A DNA stretch of 64,000 bases from a bacterium HR19 (GCA_002898315.1 BEHV01000004.1:62001-126000), one strand, 5' to 3'. Counted from the stretch's first letter, positions 53,658 to 63,343 are shown. The notes: generated by a model not told the origin, from the letters alone. A program made the numbers and translations.

Positions 53658-54695
53658 ATGATTTTCCTATCAGGCGCAAATGGATTTATAGGGTCTTACA
53701 CACTTGAAGAGCTCCTTAAAAAGAAATACAGAGTCAGAATATCTCTGAGAAAAGGTTCAAATACCGATAACATAAAAAAGTTTCTTGATAAAGTTGAGGT
53801 ATTATACGGAGACCTATCTGATAGATACTTTGCCGAAGAATGCGTAAAAAACTGCGAATATGTAATTCATATAGCCGGAAAAGTTGATACCTCTGTATCA
53901 AGTTCAAAAAGAGAAGAAATAATCTTATCTAATTATCTCACAACAAACAATGTTTTCTCCTCCGCTCTGAAAGCGAAAGTCAAAAAAGTAGTATTTTTGG
54001 GGTCTATATTTGGACTTGGCAAAAGCAAAGATATGACACCTGCTGATGAAAATGTTGAGTTTAATCTCTATCACCTCGCAAAGAAAATACCATATATAAG
54101 AGCAAAAAGAATGAGCGAAATAATGGCAGATGATTTTCTTGAAAGGGAGCTTCCGATAGTCAGGGTTTATCCGAACTTCTGCATAGGGAAAGGTGATATT
54201 TATCTTTCATCATCAAAGGCAATCTTGCCATTTCTGAACGGGGTGAATATTTACTTTGATGGAGGAATAAATTTGCAATGGGTAGGAGATGCTGCCAAAG
54301 CACTTGTTCTCGCTCTGGAAAAAGGAAAAGAAGGTGAAAAGTTTCTGGTTGGTGGAGAAAACCTGACCTCACAAGAGATATTCCATAAAGTTATGAAAAT
54401 AACAGGAAAAGAAGCAAAGGGAAGGAAAATTTCTCCATCTGTGTTCAAAATATTTTTCTACCTCCCTCAGCCCATACTAGATATAGCAGAGGGAATAATC
54501 AAAAAAAACATAAAGCTTGATATCGGCTCACTTATGATACTCACCGAAAAATATTGGTTTTACTCAGATGAGAAAGCAAGAAGAGAACTCGGATATACTT
54601 CAAGACCAATAGATGAGACCATATCAGAAGCGGTAAATTGGCTGAAAGAGTTCATAAAAGCAAAAAAAGAGTCCAAATCTCAAAAAAGAAGATGA
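53658..54695 (+). CDS. NAD-dependent epimerase/dehydratase-like (SDR) protein
   Basis: A 345-residue extended SDR. The NAD-binding opening is IFLSGANGFIGSYTLEELL (GxxGxxG near residues 6-12). VEVLYGDLSD and YVIHIAGKV follow. A catalytic YxxxK-like motif is seen as YIRAKRMSE (not the classic Tyr-Lys spacing, so uncertain). Similar proteins are annotated as dihydroflavonol reductase-like or sterol dehydrogenase-like. Substrate unknown. It overlaps the DUF2851 gene by 4 nt (ATGA), so the pair is translationally coupled. Confidence 0.82.
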   Translation: MIFLSGANGFIGSYTLEELLKKKYRVRISLRKGSNTDNIKKFLDKVEVLYGDLSDRYFAEECVKNCEYVIHIAGKVDTSVSSSKREEIILSNYLTTNNVFSSALKAKVKKVVFLGSIFGLGKSKDMTPADENVEFNLYHLAKKIPYIRAKRMSEIMADDFLERELPIVRVYPNFCIGKGDIYLSSSKAILPFLNGVNIYFDGGINLQWVGDAAKALVLALEKGKEGEKFLVGGENLTSQEIFHKVMKITGKEAKGRKISPSVFKIFFYLPQPILDIAEGIIKKNIKLDIGSLMILTEKYWFYSDEKARRELGYTSRPIDETISEAVNWLKEFIKAKKESKSQKRR

Positions 54696-55750
54696 AAAAC
54701 TTTGAACCATTTTCATCTGAGGAGGAGATTCAGATTCTCTGGAAAGAAATTCAGGGATTAAAATTTGTTGATGAAGAGGGGAGAAGAATTTTCGTAGCCC
54801 ACCCCGGAATAAAAAGTAAGACAGGTCCAGATTTCAAAGACGCTGTCGTATTTGTAGATGACATAAAGATTGAAGGAGATGTAGAATGCCATCTCAAATC
54901 ATCTGACTGGTTTGCTCATAAACACGATGAAAATCCCGAATTCTCATCTGTGAAAATACATGTTGTTTGGAAAAAGGATTGCGAAGTCAATGGCTTCACA
55001 ATATCGCTTGAAAACATATCGCTTTTGAACTACGAGAAAAAATACCTTTGCGAAAAAATTTATGATGAGAAGAAAAAGAGAAAAGAGATATTCTCACTTG
55101 GGAAAATACGAATTTTGAGAAAATCTGAAAGAATAAAGGAAAGGATTTTGGAGATAAAAGATGAAAGACAGGCGGTATATGAATTTTCAGCAGAAGCATT
55201 AGGATATGAGATGGCAAGAAATTTCATGCTACACATAGCAAGGAAATACCCACTAAGCTATGTTGAGAGAATGGACGAGAAACCTTTTGCAGATATTGTT
55301 GCGGAAGAGATTAAAAATTTCGGTTTGAGATTTCGCGGGAGACCGAAAAACTATCCTCTACAAAGAGCTCGCGCCCTTTATCATCTTTTTACCAGAAAAG
55401 ATTTTATAAGCTCTGTAAGGAAACTTTTTGAGTCAAGAGCAAAATATCAGGAGTGGGAAAAAAATTTAGCAGTTGAAGGATTAGGTAAAAGCAGATTGAG
55501 AACAACAATTGCGAATGTGATTTTGCCATATCTTTTGATAGCGTATCCATCACAAGACGAGATTTTTGAGTATTTTTCAGGTTTTCCCCAAGAGGAGGAG
55601 AACAGATTTATAAGGGAAGGAAAAAAGGTGCTTCGGATAAGAAAGTGCAATCTGATAGAGGGTCAGGGATTAATAGAGATTTACAGGATGAGGTGTTCAA
55701 GGTTTTTGTGTTATGTTTGCGGTTTAGGTGGTGCCGAGGGCGGGACTTGA
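54692..55750 (+). CDS. DUF2851 family protein
   Basis: A 352-residue protein of uncharacterised bacterial family DUF2851. Recognisable features are FVDEEGRRIFVAHPGIKSKTGPDFKDAVVFVDDIKIEGDVECHLKSSDWFAHKHDENPEF (a conserved core; parts quoted), and WKKDCEVNGFTISLENI. Function is unknown; some relatives have been compared to PD-(D/E)xK-like nucleases (inference). The start MKNFEPF overlaps the preceding stop. Its stop codon lies within the tRNA-Leu gene on the opposite strand, 22 bp overlap. Confidence 0.8.
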   Translation: MKNFEPFSSEEEIQILWKEIQGLKFVDEEGRRIFVAHPGIKSKTGPDFKDAVVFVDDIKIEGDVECHLKSSDWFAHKHDENPEFSSVKIHVVWKKDCEVNGFTISLENISLLNYEKKYLCEKIYDEKKKRKEIFSLGKIRILRKSERIKERILEIKDERQAVYEFSAEALGYEMARNFMLHIARKYPLSYVERMDEKPFADIVAEEIKNFGLRFRGRPKNYPLQRARALYHLFTRKDFISSVRKLFESRAKYQEWEKNLAVEGLGKSRLRTTIANVILPYLLIAYPSQDEIFEYFSGFPQEEENRFIREGKKVLRIRKCNLIEGQGLIEIYRMRCSRFLCYVCGLGGAEGGT

Positions 55751-55815
55751 ACCCGCACGGGCTTGCGCCCATCGCCCCCTCAAGACGACGCGTCTACCTA
55801 TTCCGCCACCTCGGC
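55729..55815 (-). tRNA. tRNA-Leu (anticodon GAG), CCA encoded
   Basis: Reading the minus strand: acceptor GCCGAGG pairs with CCTCGGC. Anticodon stem TCGTC/GGCGA encloses TTGAGGG, anticodon GAG, reading CTC/CTT. A long variable arm GATGGGCGCAAGCCCGT and T-arm GCGGG TTCAAGT CCCGC follow. After discriminator A the genome encodes CCA, unlike the other two tRNAs here. The 3' end overlaps the DUF2851 coding end. Confidence 0.92.
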
Positions 55816-55910
55816 AAAACAAATCAATTATTATAATCCAAAAAAGAAACTTATCTCTTTTGATAAAATTATTTGGTAACCAGACAAAATTACCACATCA
55901 ACAGAAAAAA

Positions 55911-58268
55911 TCAGTGCAAAACAGCTGTCCCCTCATCTTGTTCCGCTAATCTGCCCTTCCATATCTTCTCCTTCGGAGCATCAAGAGAAAGCTCCACAAC
56001 CTCGTCCATATGCTCAACAAGCTTTATGTTCAGGTCTTTGAGTATCTCCTTCGGAACATCTTCTAAATCCTTCTCGTTCTCCTTCGGTATTATAACGTTC
56101 TTTATGTTATATCTGTGAGCTGCGAGGAGCTTTTCTTTTATACCACCTATTGGAAGAACTCTACCACGAAGCGTTATCTCTCCCGTCATAGAAACATCAG
56201 CTCTCACAGGAATTTTCGTAAGGGCAGATATTATGGCAGTAGCGATGGTTATCCCGGCAGAGGGACCATCTTTTGGAACCGCTCCCTCTGGCACATGAAC
56301 GTGTATATCTGTCTTTGAGTAGAAGTCAGGGTCAATTCCCAGCTCTCTTGCTCTTGACCTCACATAAGATATAGCTGCTTTTACAGATTCTTGCATTACA
56401 TCACCGAGCTTCCCTGTTATAGTGAGCCGTCCTGAACCTGGCAATATTGAGACCTCTATCATAAGAACATCACCACCAAACTCGGTCCACGCAAGACCTC
56501 TTGCAACTCCAACGAGCGGTTTTGAATCAACGTCAGATGGCTTGAACTTCGGAGGTCCCAAGAACTTCAGAACATCTTTCACATTTATAGTGAACTTCGG
56601 ATTTGATTTTATATCTATGTTCTGCTCAACTATCTTTTTAGATACTTTTCTTATAACATTTCCTATCTCTCTTTCAAGGTTTCTCACCCCTGCTTCTCTT
56701 GTATATTCTCTTATTATCTTGTAAAGAGCTTCTTTTGTGAAATTAACCGTATCTTCATTAAGCCCAGAGTTCTTCGCTTGCTTCGGTATCAAAAACCTTC
56801 TGGCTATCTCGTATTTTTCATGCTCGGTGTATCCCGGAATTCTTATAACCTCCATTCTATCAAGTAAAGGAGCAGGAATAGAGTATGTCACATTCGCCGT
56901 GCAGATGAAAAATACTTCCGAAAGGTCATACTCAATATCTATGTAGTGATCAAGGAAAGAGTGGTTTTGTTCTGGGTCTAAAACTTCAAGCAGAGCTGCT
57001 GCTGGGTCTCCTCTGAAATCAGCACAGAGTTTATCAACCTCATCAAGCAGGAAGACCGGGTTCTTCGTTCCCGCTTTCCTCATCATCTGAATTATCCTTC
57101 CCGGAAGAGCTCCTATATAAGTTCTTCTATGTCCTCTTATTTCCGCCTCATCTCTTACCCCTCCAAGAGAAAGACGTACGAACTTTCTGCCTGTTGCTCT
57201 CGCTATTGATTTGCCAAGAGATGTCTTACCAACACCGGGAGGACCAACAAAACACAAAATGGGAGCTTTTGAAGGTCCAGCTAATTTTCTCACAGCAAGG
57301 TATTCAATAATTCTCTCTTTAACTTTCTCAAGCCCCCAGTGATCTTCATCAAGAATTTTTTTTGCCTCTTTGAGATCAAGTTTATCTTCGCTTCTTTCGG
57401 TCCACGGAAGTGAAAGTAGCCAATCAACATAATTTCTCACAACAGTTGCCTCAGCCGCAAGGGGAGTCATAAGTTTGAGCTTTTTTATTTCCTTCAAAAC
57501 CACCTCTCTGACTCTTTCGGGGAGGTCTTTTTCTTCTGCTCTTCTTTCAAGTTCCTCTATTTCTTCCCTCCACTCATCTTGAATGAAATCACCTTGCCCT
57601 ATAATTCCGCTTGATTCTCCTCTTCCTCTCGCCCTTACTCTTGCCTTCTTTTCGGACTCAAACTGAGACAATTCTTCTTCAATAATTGATTTGAGAATTT
57701 TCAATCTTTTGAGGACATCAACTTCATCAAGAAGTGCCTGCTTTTTCTCAATAGGTATAGAAAGTTGAGCAGAAATCACATCGCAAACTTCCCCGGGATT
57801 TTTGATATTGTAAAGTATATCAATATACTCTGATGATATTCTCATATACTTTGCGAGGTTTCTGAAAAGGTCTATAACTTCTCTTGACATCGCTTTTGCC
57901 TCTGGATGAGATTGGTTTATCTCTTCAAGTATCTCAACTTCTGCTGAAAGGAAATCTCCATTATCTATCAACCTTATCATTCTTGCTCTGTATAATCCCT
58001 CAATTATTATTTTTCTGTTTTCGTTAGGGACTCTCTGGTGTCCTTTTATCTTACATATAGTTCCAATCTCATATATATCTTCTTGTCTTGGTTCGTTTAT
58101 TCTTGGGTTTTTCTGAGTTGGAAGGAATAGGAGTTTTTCATCTGTTGCTAACGCTTCATCTAATGCTCTCACTGACTTTGGTCTTCCAACTATAAGAGGC
58201 ATAACTATATGAGGGAAAGCAATTATGTCTCTTAAAGGTATTGTTGGGAAAACTCTTTTTTCTCCCAT
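55911..58268 (-). CDS. lon: ATP-dependent protease Lon
   Basis: Lon degrades misfolded proteins. An N-terminal LAN domain ([23 protein letters not shown]) leads into a coiled middle. The AAA+ Walker A is [13 protein letters not shown] near residue 358, Walker [10 protein letters not shown] near 420, and the protease part has [13 protein letters not shown] with catalytic Ser near 680 and Lys in GIKEKLLAA near 720. 785 residues is normal. ATG 58268 is chosen; GGAGG lies 9 nt upstream, and a TTG reading 6 nt longer is less likely. Confidence 0.96.
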   Translation of the reverse strand: MGEKRVFPTIPLRDIIAFPHIVMPLIVGRPKSVRALDEALATDEKLLFLPTQKNPRINEPRQEDIYEIGTICKIKGHQRVPNENRKIIIEGLYRARMIRLIDNGDFLSAEVEILEEINQSHPEAKAMSREVIDLFRNLAKYMRISSEYIDILYNIKNPGEVCDVISAQLSIPIEKKQALLDEVDVLKRLKILKSIIEEELSQFESEKKARVRARGRGESSGIIGQGDFIQDEWREEIEELERRAEEKDLPERVREVVLKEIKKLKLMTPLAAEATVVRNYVDWLLSLPWTERSEDKLDLKEAKKILDEDHWGLEKVKERIIEYLAVRKLAGPSKAPILCFVGPPGVGKTSLGKSIARATGRKFVRLSLGGVRDEAEIRGHRRTYIGALPGRIIQMMRKAGTKNPVFLLDEVDKLCADFRGDPAAALLEVLDPEQNHSFLDHYIDIEYDLSEVFFICTANVTYSIPAPLLDRMEVIRIPGYTEHEKYEIARRFLIPKQAKNSGLNEDTVNFTKEALYKIIREYTREAGVRNLEREIGNVIRKVSKKIVEQNIDIKSNPKFTINVKDVLKFLGPPKFKPSDVDSKPLVGVARGLAWTEFGGDVLMIEVSILPGSGRLTITGKLGDVMQESVKAAISYVRSRARELGIDPDFYSKTDIHVHVPEGAVPKDGPSAGITIATAIISALTKIPVRADVSMTGEITLRGRVLPIGGIKEKLLAAHRYNIKNVIIPKENEKDLEDVPKEILKDLNIKLVEHMDEVVELSLDAPKEKIWKGRLAEQDEGTAVLH

Positions 58269-58367
58269 AATCAAAAACCTCCTTTATCTAATTAATTTTA
58301 TTCATCTGATGTTATTTCGGAGCATTAAGCAGTAAATTTACTTATAAGACAGAACTACACCGAAAAA

Positions 58368-59315
58368 TCAGTCAATTGAGAGAAAATCAAGAGGGTTAAG
58401 AGGTTTTGTCCCTCTTCTTACTTCAAAGTGGAGATGTGGAGTTGTTGCATTTCCCGTCTGACCGACCTTACCTATAACCTGACCTCTTTTCACAAATTCA
58501 TTCTCTTTAACCGTGTTATATTTATTATGAGCATAAACCGTAAAATAATCTCCTTCGTGTTTTATTATGACAACATTTCCGTATCCTTTAAGAAAACCCG
58601 AAAATATCACAACCCCATCTTCTGCTGCAAGTATATCTGTTCCCTCAGGAGCAGATATGTCTACTCCTTTGTGTTCCCTTCCGTTTCTATCTCCGAAGTT
58701 TGAAATAACTTTACCTTTTACAGGGGGTATAAAAGACAACCTTCCAGAACGAGTCCTATCAGCTGATGCAAGATTTAATTTCACAGAACCCTTACTTTCT
58801 ATCTTTGGCGGTATCTTTTTATCTGACGAGTTTGCTTTTTCTTTCCGAGAAGCGTCTTTTTCATCAGAAATTAAGTTATCATCTTGTTTTGTCTTATGAA
58901 GAGCAGAGAGAGTTAAGCTTCTTTCATAGCTTTCGTCTTTTATATCAGATTCATCTCCTGCATTTTTTTTATCTTTATTTTCCGGGTATTGAGTTGTTTT
59001 CTTGCTTGTTTCGGTTTTATCTGCGGTTTCCTGCTTCTTCCACTTCACACTTTCACTTTTTGCCTCTTTCCTATCAAGAGGTATATATATAACATCACCT
59101 TCTTTTAATCCTTCCGGGTCAAATCCCCAGGGAAATTTTTTATTCGCTTCTGATATGTCTTTTTCTGATACTCCGTATTTCCTTGCTATATCAGACAGGG
59201 TCTCTCCTCTTTTAACATGGTGATATATTCCATATCCACAGCCGATAAAATAGAGGAAAAAAGGAAGCACAATCAACCAAAGCCGTATTTCCCTTTTAGT
59301 TTCACAAATTTGCAT
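58368..59315 (-). CDS. LysM/M23 peptidase, NlpD/EnvC-like
   Basis: About 315 residues. A signal/anchor helix near residues 10-25 (LWLIVLPFFLYFIGCGYG) is followed by a LysM domain YHHVKRGETLSDIARKYGVSEKDISEANK (parts quoted). A Ser/Lys/Glu-rich linker then leads to a C-terminal M23 domain (HKGVDISAPEGTDILAAEDG, VYAHN, HLHFEVRRG near the end). The His-x-His and HxxxD parts needed for zinc binding look intact, so it may be an active peptidoglycan endopeptidase. AGGAG lies 8 nt before ATG 59315. It overlaps pcm by 43 nt. Confidence 0.82.
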   Translation of the reverse strand: MQICETKREIRLWLIVLPFFLYFIGCGYGIYHHVKRGETLSDIARKYGVSEKDISEANKKFPWGFDPEGLKEGDVIYIPLDRKEAKSESVKWKKQETADKTETSKKTTQYPENKDKKNAGDESDIKDESYERSLTLSALHKTKQDDNLISDEKDASRKEKANSSDKKIPPKIESKGSVKLNLASADRTRSGRLSFIPPVKGKVISNFGDRNGREHKGVDISAPEGTDILAAEDGVVIFSGFLKGYGNVVIIKHEGDYFTVYAHNKYNTVKENEFVKRGQVIGKVGQTGNATTPHLHFEVRRGTKPLNPLDFLSID

Positions 59316-59992
59316 GGACATATCTCCTGTTTTTCGTATCCCTTTCCGTTTTCTACTTTTATAATTTTACTAAGAATTTGTTCTTCCTCATCGCCAATAG
59401 GTATAAGCATTATTCCGTTGTCTTTGAGCTGATGAATAAGAGGTTCAGGAACAGAAGGAGAGGCAGCGGAGACACAAATCCTATCGTATGGTGCCAGAAA
59501 TTCAACACCACAAGAGCCATCTCCTACAACAAAACTCACATTATTCAACCCCAAAAGTGAGATTTTTTCCTTTGCGGAGTCAGAAAGTGAGCTTATAAAT
59601 TCTATTGTTACCACCTCTTTGCTCAGCAGAGATAATATAGCGGTATGATAACCTGAACCTGTTCCGACCTCAAGAACTCTTTCCTCACCTTTGAGTTCAA
59701 GATTTTCAGTCATAAGAGCTATTATGTATGGTTGAGATATAGTTTGACCGAAACCTATCGGCAAAGGTTTATCTTCATAAGCCAAGTGTTGTATGTTTCT
59801 CGGAACGAATATATGTCTTGGGACAAAAAGCATAGCCAAAATAACCCTTTGGTCTTTTATTCCCCTGCTCACAAAAAGCTCTATCATCTTTTCTCTCTCA
59901 TATTTATACTCTTCAAAGTGGTTCAAAATTTCTTTCGTGATGGTAATTTTGAGTTCCTGAGCTTTTTTGAGAAGGTCTTCTAATCTTTGCAT
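59273..59992 (-). CDS. pcm: Protein-L-isoaspartate O-methyltransferase
   Basis: Repairs damaged asparagine/aspartate residues using SAM. A 239-residue protein with PRHIFVPRNIQHLAYEDKPLPIGFGQTISQPYIIALMTE, ERVLEVGTGSGYHTAILSLL (SAM motif I) near residue 108, and YDRICVSAASPSVPEPLIHQLKDNGIMLIPIG near 175-205. The PIGFGQTISQP block is diagnostic. The 3' end overlaps the LysM-M23 start by 43 nt. The ATG at 59992 has no clear Shine-Dalgarno. Confidence 0.94.
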   Translation of the reverse strand: MQRLEDLLKKAQELKITITKEILNHFEEYKYEREKMIELFVSRGIKDQRVILAMLFVPRHIFVPRNIQHLAYEDKPLPIGFGQTISQPYIIALMTENLELKGEERVLEVGTGSGYHTAILSLLSKEVVTIEFISSLSDSAKEKISLLGLNNVSFVVGDGSCGVEFLAPYDRICVSAASPSVPEPLIHQLKDNGIMLIPIGDEEEQILSKIIKVENGKGYEKQEICPCKFVKLKGKYGFG

Positions 59993-60007
59993 AAAAATTT
60001 TCAGAAT

Positions 60008-61390
60008 TCAGGCGATAATTTTACCTTTGTTTTCTTTTTTAGCTAAAAGGAGTTTTCTATCTGCAAACTCAAATATCTCTCTTGCATCCTTACACTCTTC
60101 GGGAAACTCTGATATACCACCGCTTATAGATATCTTCACCTGATTTTCCCATCCAAGCTGACCTATGAGTTCTGATATTTTTTCCATTTCTCTCACCGCT
60201 TTTCCTCTTGACGCACCCGAAATCAATATAGCAAACTCATCTCCTCCAAACCTTGAAATCACATCTAACCTGCGGAACTCTTCTTTGAGAATTCTTGCAA
60301 CTTCAACAAGAACCTTATCACCAAAAGAGTAGCCGTATTTCAAATTTATATCTCTGAAATCGTCAATATCAAAAAGAACAAAAGAAAAGTTTTGTCCCAT
60401 ACTTATTACTTTTTGGACTTCTTCCATCATTCTTGTTCTGTTGAGGAGACCTGTGAGGTTATCTTTACCATACATGCTCTTTATTTGTTTGAGGAGGTTT
60501 GAGTTTTTTATAGCTATTGCCAGCTGGTCTGCAACTCTTTTCAGGAGTTCTATTTCTTCGTCGCTGAAAGATGCAACTCCTGATTTATTGAAGTTCAAAA
60601 CACCCATAATTTCGCCACCAAATTTTATGGGGATTGATAAGAACGATCCGTATTCTACGAATTCTCCCTTCCAGTGAAGATACCTTCTATCTCTTGCGGT
60701 ATCTGGGACATATATGTATTCACCAGTTGAGAAAACAAGACCAGATATTCCTTCTGTTGGAGCGAACTTCATATTGCGCAGGTTTTTTGGAAAACCGTAA
60801 AGTGCTTTAACCTCAAGCAAATCCCCATTTTCATTTTTCAGAAGGACAGCCAACTTTTCAACTTTCAGTTTTTCACCTATCATCTTGACTACAAAATCAA
60901 GAATATCCTCCGCCTCAATGATGGAATTTATCTTTGAAGTTATATCGTATATTATTTGAAGGTGGGAAACTTTCTCCTCCATCTTCTTTATTCTGTCGCT
61001 TGCAGTTTTAAGTTCTTTTCTCAATCTATCAACCCCTTCAACATTCGCATACTTTATCATGTTCTCAAGCTCTATTTTCTGGACCTCATACTCCTGAATT
61101 CTCTTCAAAAGAAACTCCATAGCATTTATGAACAAGTGATACTGTTGCGGTAATCTTTTTTTTAGAGAACCTATATCTACATATTCTGGAAAATCCTTTA
61201 CATCTTTGATTATATCATTTGCGGTTTTGAACTCTCTTTCTTTGACTTTAGATTTCAAAAATACTCCTAAAAGGAGCAAGAGCAAGGAAATGACAATTTT
61301 ATAGTTAACCTCAATATCGCTTACCCCTACAAGAAAAGATAAGATAACTGAAAGTATAAGTGGAATGTCTGCTCTCTCCAGAATTTTCAT
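60008..61390 (-). CDS. GAF-GGDEF diguanylate cyclase, membrane-anchored
   Basis: A 460-residue protein. Two N-terminal membrane helices (about residues 10-46) lead to a coiled region, a GAF domain (about 150-300; IYDITSKINSIIEAEDILDFVV, VSGVASFSDEEIELLKRVADQLAIAI), and a C-terminal GGDEF domain. The catalytic motif is RFGGDEF, intact. An RxxD inhibitory site (RRLD) lies five residues before it. It should make cyclic di-GMP in response to a GAF ligand. AGGAG lies before the ATG. Together with the FHA-GGDEF protein it gives two cyclases in this window. Confidence 0.92.
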   Translation of the reverse strand: MKILERADIPLILSVILSFLVGVSDIEVNYKIVISLLLLLLGVFLKSKVKEREFKTANDIIKDVKDFPEYVDIGSLKKRLPQQYHLFINAMEFLLKRIQEYEVQKIELENMIKYANVEGVDRLRKELKTASDRIKKMEEKVSHLQIIYDITSKINSIIEAEDILDFVVKMIGEKLKVEKLAVLLKNENGDLLEVKALYGFPKNLRNMKFAPTEGISGLVFSTGEYIYVPDTARDRRYLHWKGEFVEYGSFLSIPIKFGGEIMGVLNFNKSGVASFSDEEIELLKRVADQLAIAIKNSNLLKQIKSMYGKDNLTGLLNRTRMMEEVQKVISMGQNFSFVLFDIDDFRDINLKYGYSFGDKVLVEVARILKEEFRRLDVISRFGGDEFAILISGASRGKAVREMEKISELIGQLGWENQVKISISGGISEFPEECKDAREIFEFADRKLLLAKKENKGKIIA

Positions 61391-61521
61391 TTTTCCCTCT
61401 CCTTTCCCTTACCAAATGTAAAATTAAGGCAGAAAAGAAAAATTCAAAAATTTTGCCAGCAAGATTACAAGTAATAATCGGAAAGCTATTTCAGATAACT
61501 CGCAGTTTGTTTTTTGAGGAT

Positions 61522-61527
61522 TAAAAT
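61522..61527 (+). promoter_or_regulatory. -10 box of NurA-like gene
   Basis: TAAAAT ends 8 nt before the ATG at 61536, with no Shine-Dalgarno. Confidence 0.5.
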
Positions 61528-61535
61528 TTAATAAG

Positions 61536-62510
61536 ATGCTTGATATAAGATTAAGCTTCTCACAAAGAGAGAGAGAACCGTGGTTCTTTGAATACAAAGA
61601 CCAAGGCGACGGCGACTCAGATTTATACAAAGAGATAGTAGAAATTGAAGAAAGTAGAGACAAAAAAATATCATTACAAAATTGCTCTCAAAATGAGATA
61701 GGTTTCGTTTTTGTAGATGGAGTCCTTGACAAGATAGGAGAAGGCAAAATAAAAATTTCAGAAAGAGAGAGCGAGTTCCTTCTTTTTTCAATGTGTGTCG
61801 GATGCGGATTTGAAAACGGTCAGCTGATAGAAAAAAATATAGAAAATATCTTCTGGATAGTTGAGGACCAACATATAAACGAGATAAAAGAGATAGAAAG
61901 AAAAACAGAATGCAAAATAATCGCAACACGAGAAGCAAGATACGCATATTCAGAAATACTTCAAACAATGAGAGAAAAAGAGATAAAAATGGCTCTGAAA
62001 GTTTCCGAAAGAATGCAAAATATTTCAAAAAAAATCATGTTCTTTATACTTGATGGTCCAATATACCATACCAAATTAGATGAACTTAAAAACAGGGGAA
62101 TTTTCTGCGGAATTGTGAAAAACCCAGAAAAACTATACGGAACAGCCAAAGAAGAAATATCAGAGCTCAAAATCGGAGAGAGAACAAAACTCAAAAAAGT
62201 TATCTTCTCAAAAAGAGAAGAACTATCAAAAAAAGAAAAGTTCTTTTTCTTTATGAAAGTGGGAAAACACAAACAGCAACTTATAAGAGTGGACTTTCTC
62301 CCAGAAGATGAAGAAAAATTAGAACCTTTTTCTATCGCAGAAATTTTAAAAGAGAAAATATCTATGTGGGCTTCAGATATAGGAGACAGAGCCCCAGAAA
62401 ACCTAACTCCAATAAGAATACTTGAAAACAGATTGAGAGCCATAAAAGGAGACAAAAAGATAATCCAGAGAAAAATAAAAAATAAAATAGAACTCCCACT
62501 CTTACCTTGA
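61536..62510 (+). CDS. NurA-like nuclease domain protein
   Basis: A 324-residue protein. Two features fit NurA, the 5'-3' nuclease that partners HerA in DNA end resection: an early IGFVFVDGVLDKIG with an aspartate in VDG (near residue 53), and FFILDGPIYHTKLDELKNRGIFCGIVKNPEKLYG (LDGP near 172). Its C-terminus APENLTPIRILENRLRAIKGDKKII also resembles bacterial NurA-like sequences. No HerA is in the window, so this rests on motifs alone. TAAAAT ends 8 nt before the ATG, with no Shine-Dalgarno. Confidence 0.6.
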   Translation: MLDIRLSFSQREREPWFFEYKDQGDGDSDLYKEIVEIEESRDKKISLQNCSQNEIGFVFVDGVLDKIGEGKIKISERESEFLLFSMCVGCGFENGQLIEKNIENIFWIVEDQHINEIKEIERKTECKIIATREARYAYSEILQTMREKEIKMALKVSERMQNISKKIMFFILDGPIYHTKLDELKNRGIFCGIVKNPEKLYGTAKEEISELKIGERTKLKKVIFSKREELSKKEKFFFFMKVGKHKQQLIRVDFLPEDEEKLEPFSIAEILKEKISMWASDIGDRAPENLTPIRILENRLRAIKGDKKIIQRKIKNKIELPLLP

Positions 62511-62527
62511 AAAGAAGCAGAAAAAAT

Positions 62528-63343
62528 TTAAAAACTGGGTTTTTTCTCCTCTTGAATTAATCTTTCTAAGTCCAATATAGATTTCTGAACTTTCTCATCT
62601 ATTTCCCTTTCATCAAGTTTTCTCTTGCATAGTTCCTTTTTTTTGAAGAGAATGAAAAATTCCATATTCCCAGATGAACCAAGAGGGAAAGAGAAAGTTA
62701 TATCCTGAACCCAGAAAATATCTTCAACCTGAGATATAACTTTTTTTATAGCGAGAGAGATGAGTTTTTTGTCTTTCAAAATTCCATCTTTGAGGAATTT
62801 GCGTGGGACTTCAAAATTCGGTTTGCACAGGAGCAAAACATCAGGAATAAACTTTATGTTTCTCAGAATCGGGATAGAAGAAGTGAAAGAGACATCACAC
62901 GAAGCGAAATCTATTTTCTCATCAAAATCCTCTTCGCGTATATACTTTGCATCCACGCCCTCCATGATTACAACTCTCAGGTCCCTTCTCAGTTTATCTG
63001 CGAGAAGTCCTTTTCCTATATCTATCGCATATACCTTTTTTGCTCCCGCTGAAAGGAGGAACTGAGTAAATCCACCCGTAGAGCTTCCTATATCTGCACA
63101 GACCTTCCCTTCAACGCTCAAATTCAACCTCTCAAAAGCTCCCTTTATTTTGAGAAAACCACGAGAAACATAATCTATGTTCTCCTCAAGCTCTATCACA
63201 GAGTTCTCTTCAACCATTTGAGATGGTTTTAAAACATACGAGCCATTTACCTTGACTTTTCCGGAGATTATAAGTTCTTTTGCTTTCTCCCGCGACTCAA
63301 CAATTCCCTTTTTCACAAGAAGAACATCAATCCTTTCTTTCAT
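62528..63343 (-). CDS. tlyA: TlyA-family rRNA 2'-O-methyltransferase / hemolysin-like
   Basis: TlyA 2'-O-methylates cytidines in 16S and/or 23S rRNA and affects capreomycin sensitivity in mycobacteria. The N-terminal S4 RNA-binding domain ERIDVLLVKKGIVESREKAKELIISGKVKVNG is at residues 3-34. The FtsJ-like methyltransferase has VCADIGSSTGGFTQFLLSAGAKKVYAIDIG near 88 and DFASCDVSF near 148. 271 residues is normal. TAGAAT ends 7 nt before the ATG, with no Shine-Dalgarno. It lies between the NurA-like and amidase genes. Confidence 0.92.
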   Translation of the reverse strand: MKERIDVLLVKKGIVESREKAKELIISGKVKVNGSYVLKPSQMVEENSVIELEENIDYVSRGFLKIKGAFERLNLSVEGKVCADIGSSTGGFTQFLLSAGAKKVYAIDIGKGLLADKLRRDLRVVIMEGVDAKYIREEDFDEKIDFASCDVSFTSSIPILRNIKFIPDVLLLCKPNFEVPRKFLKDGILKDKKLISLAIKKVISQVEDIFWVQDITFSFPLGSSGNMEFFILFKKKELCKRKLDEREIDEKVQKSILDLERLIQEEKKPSF

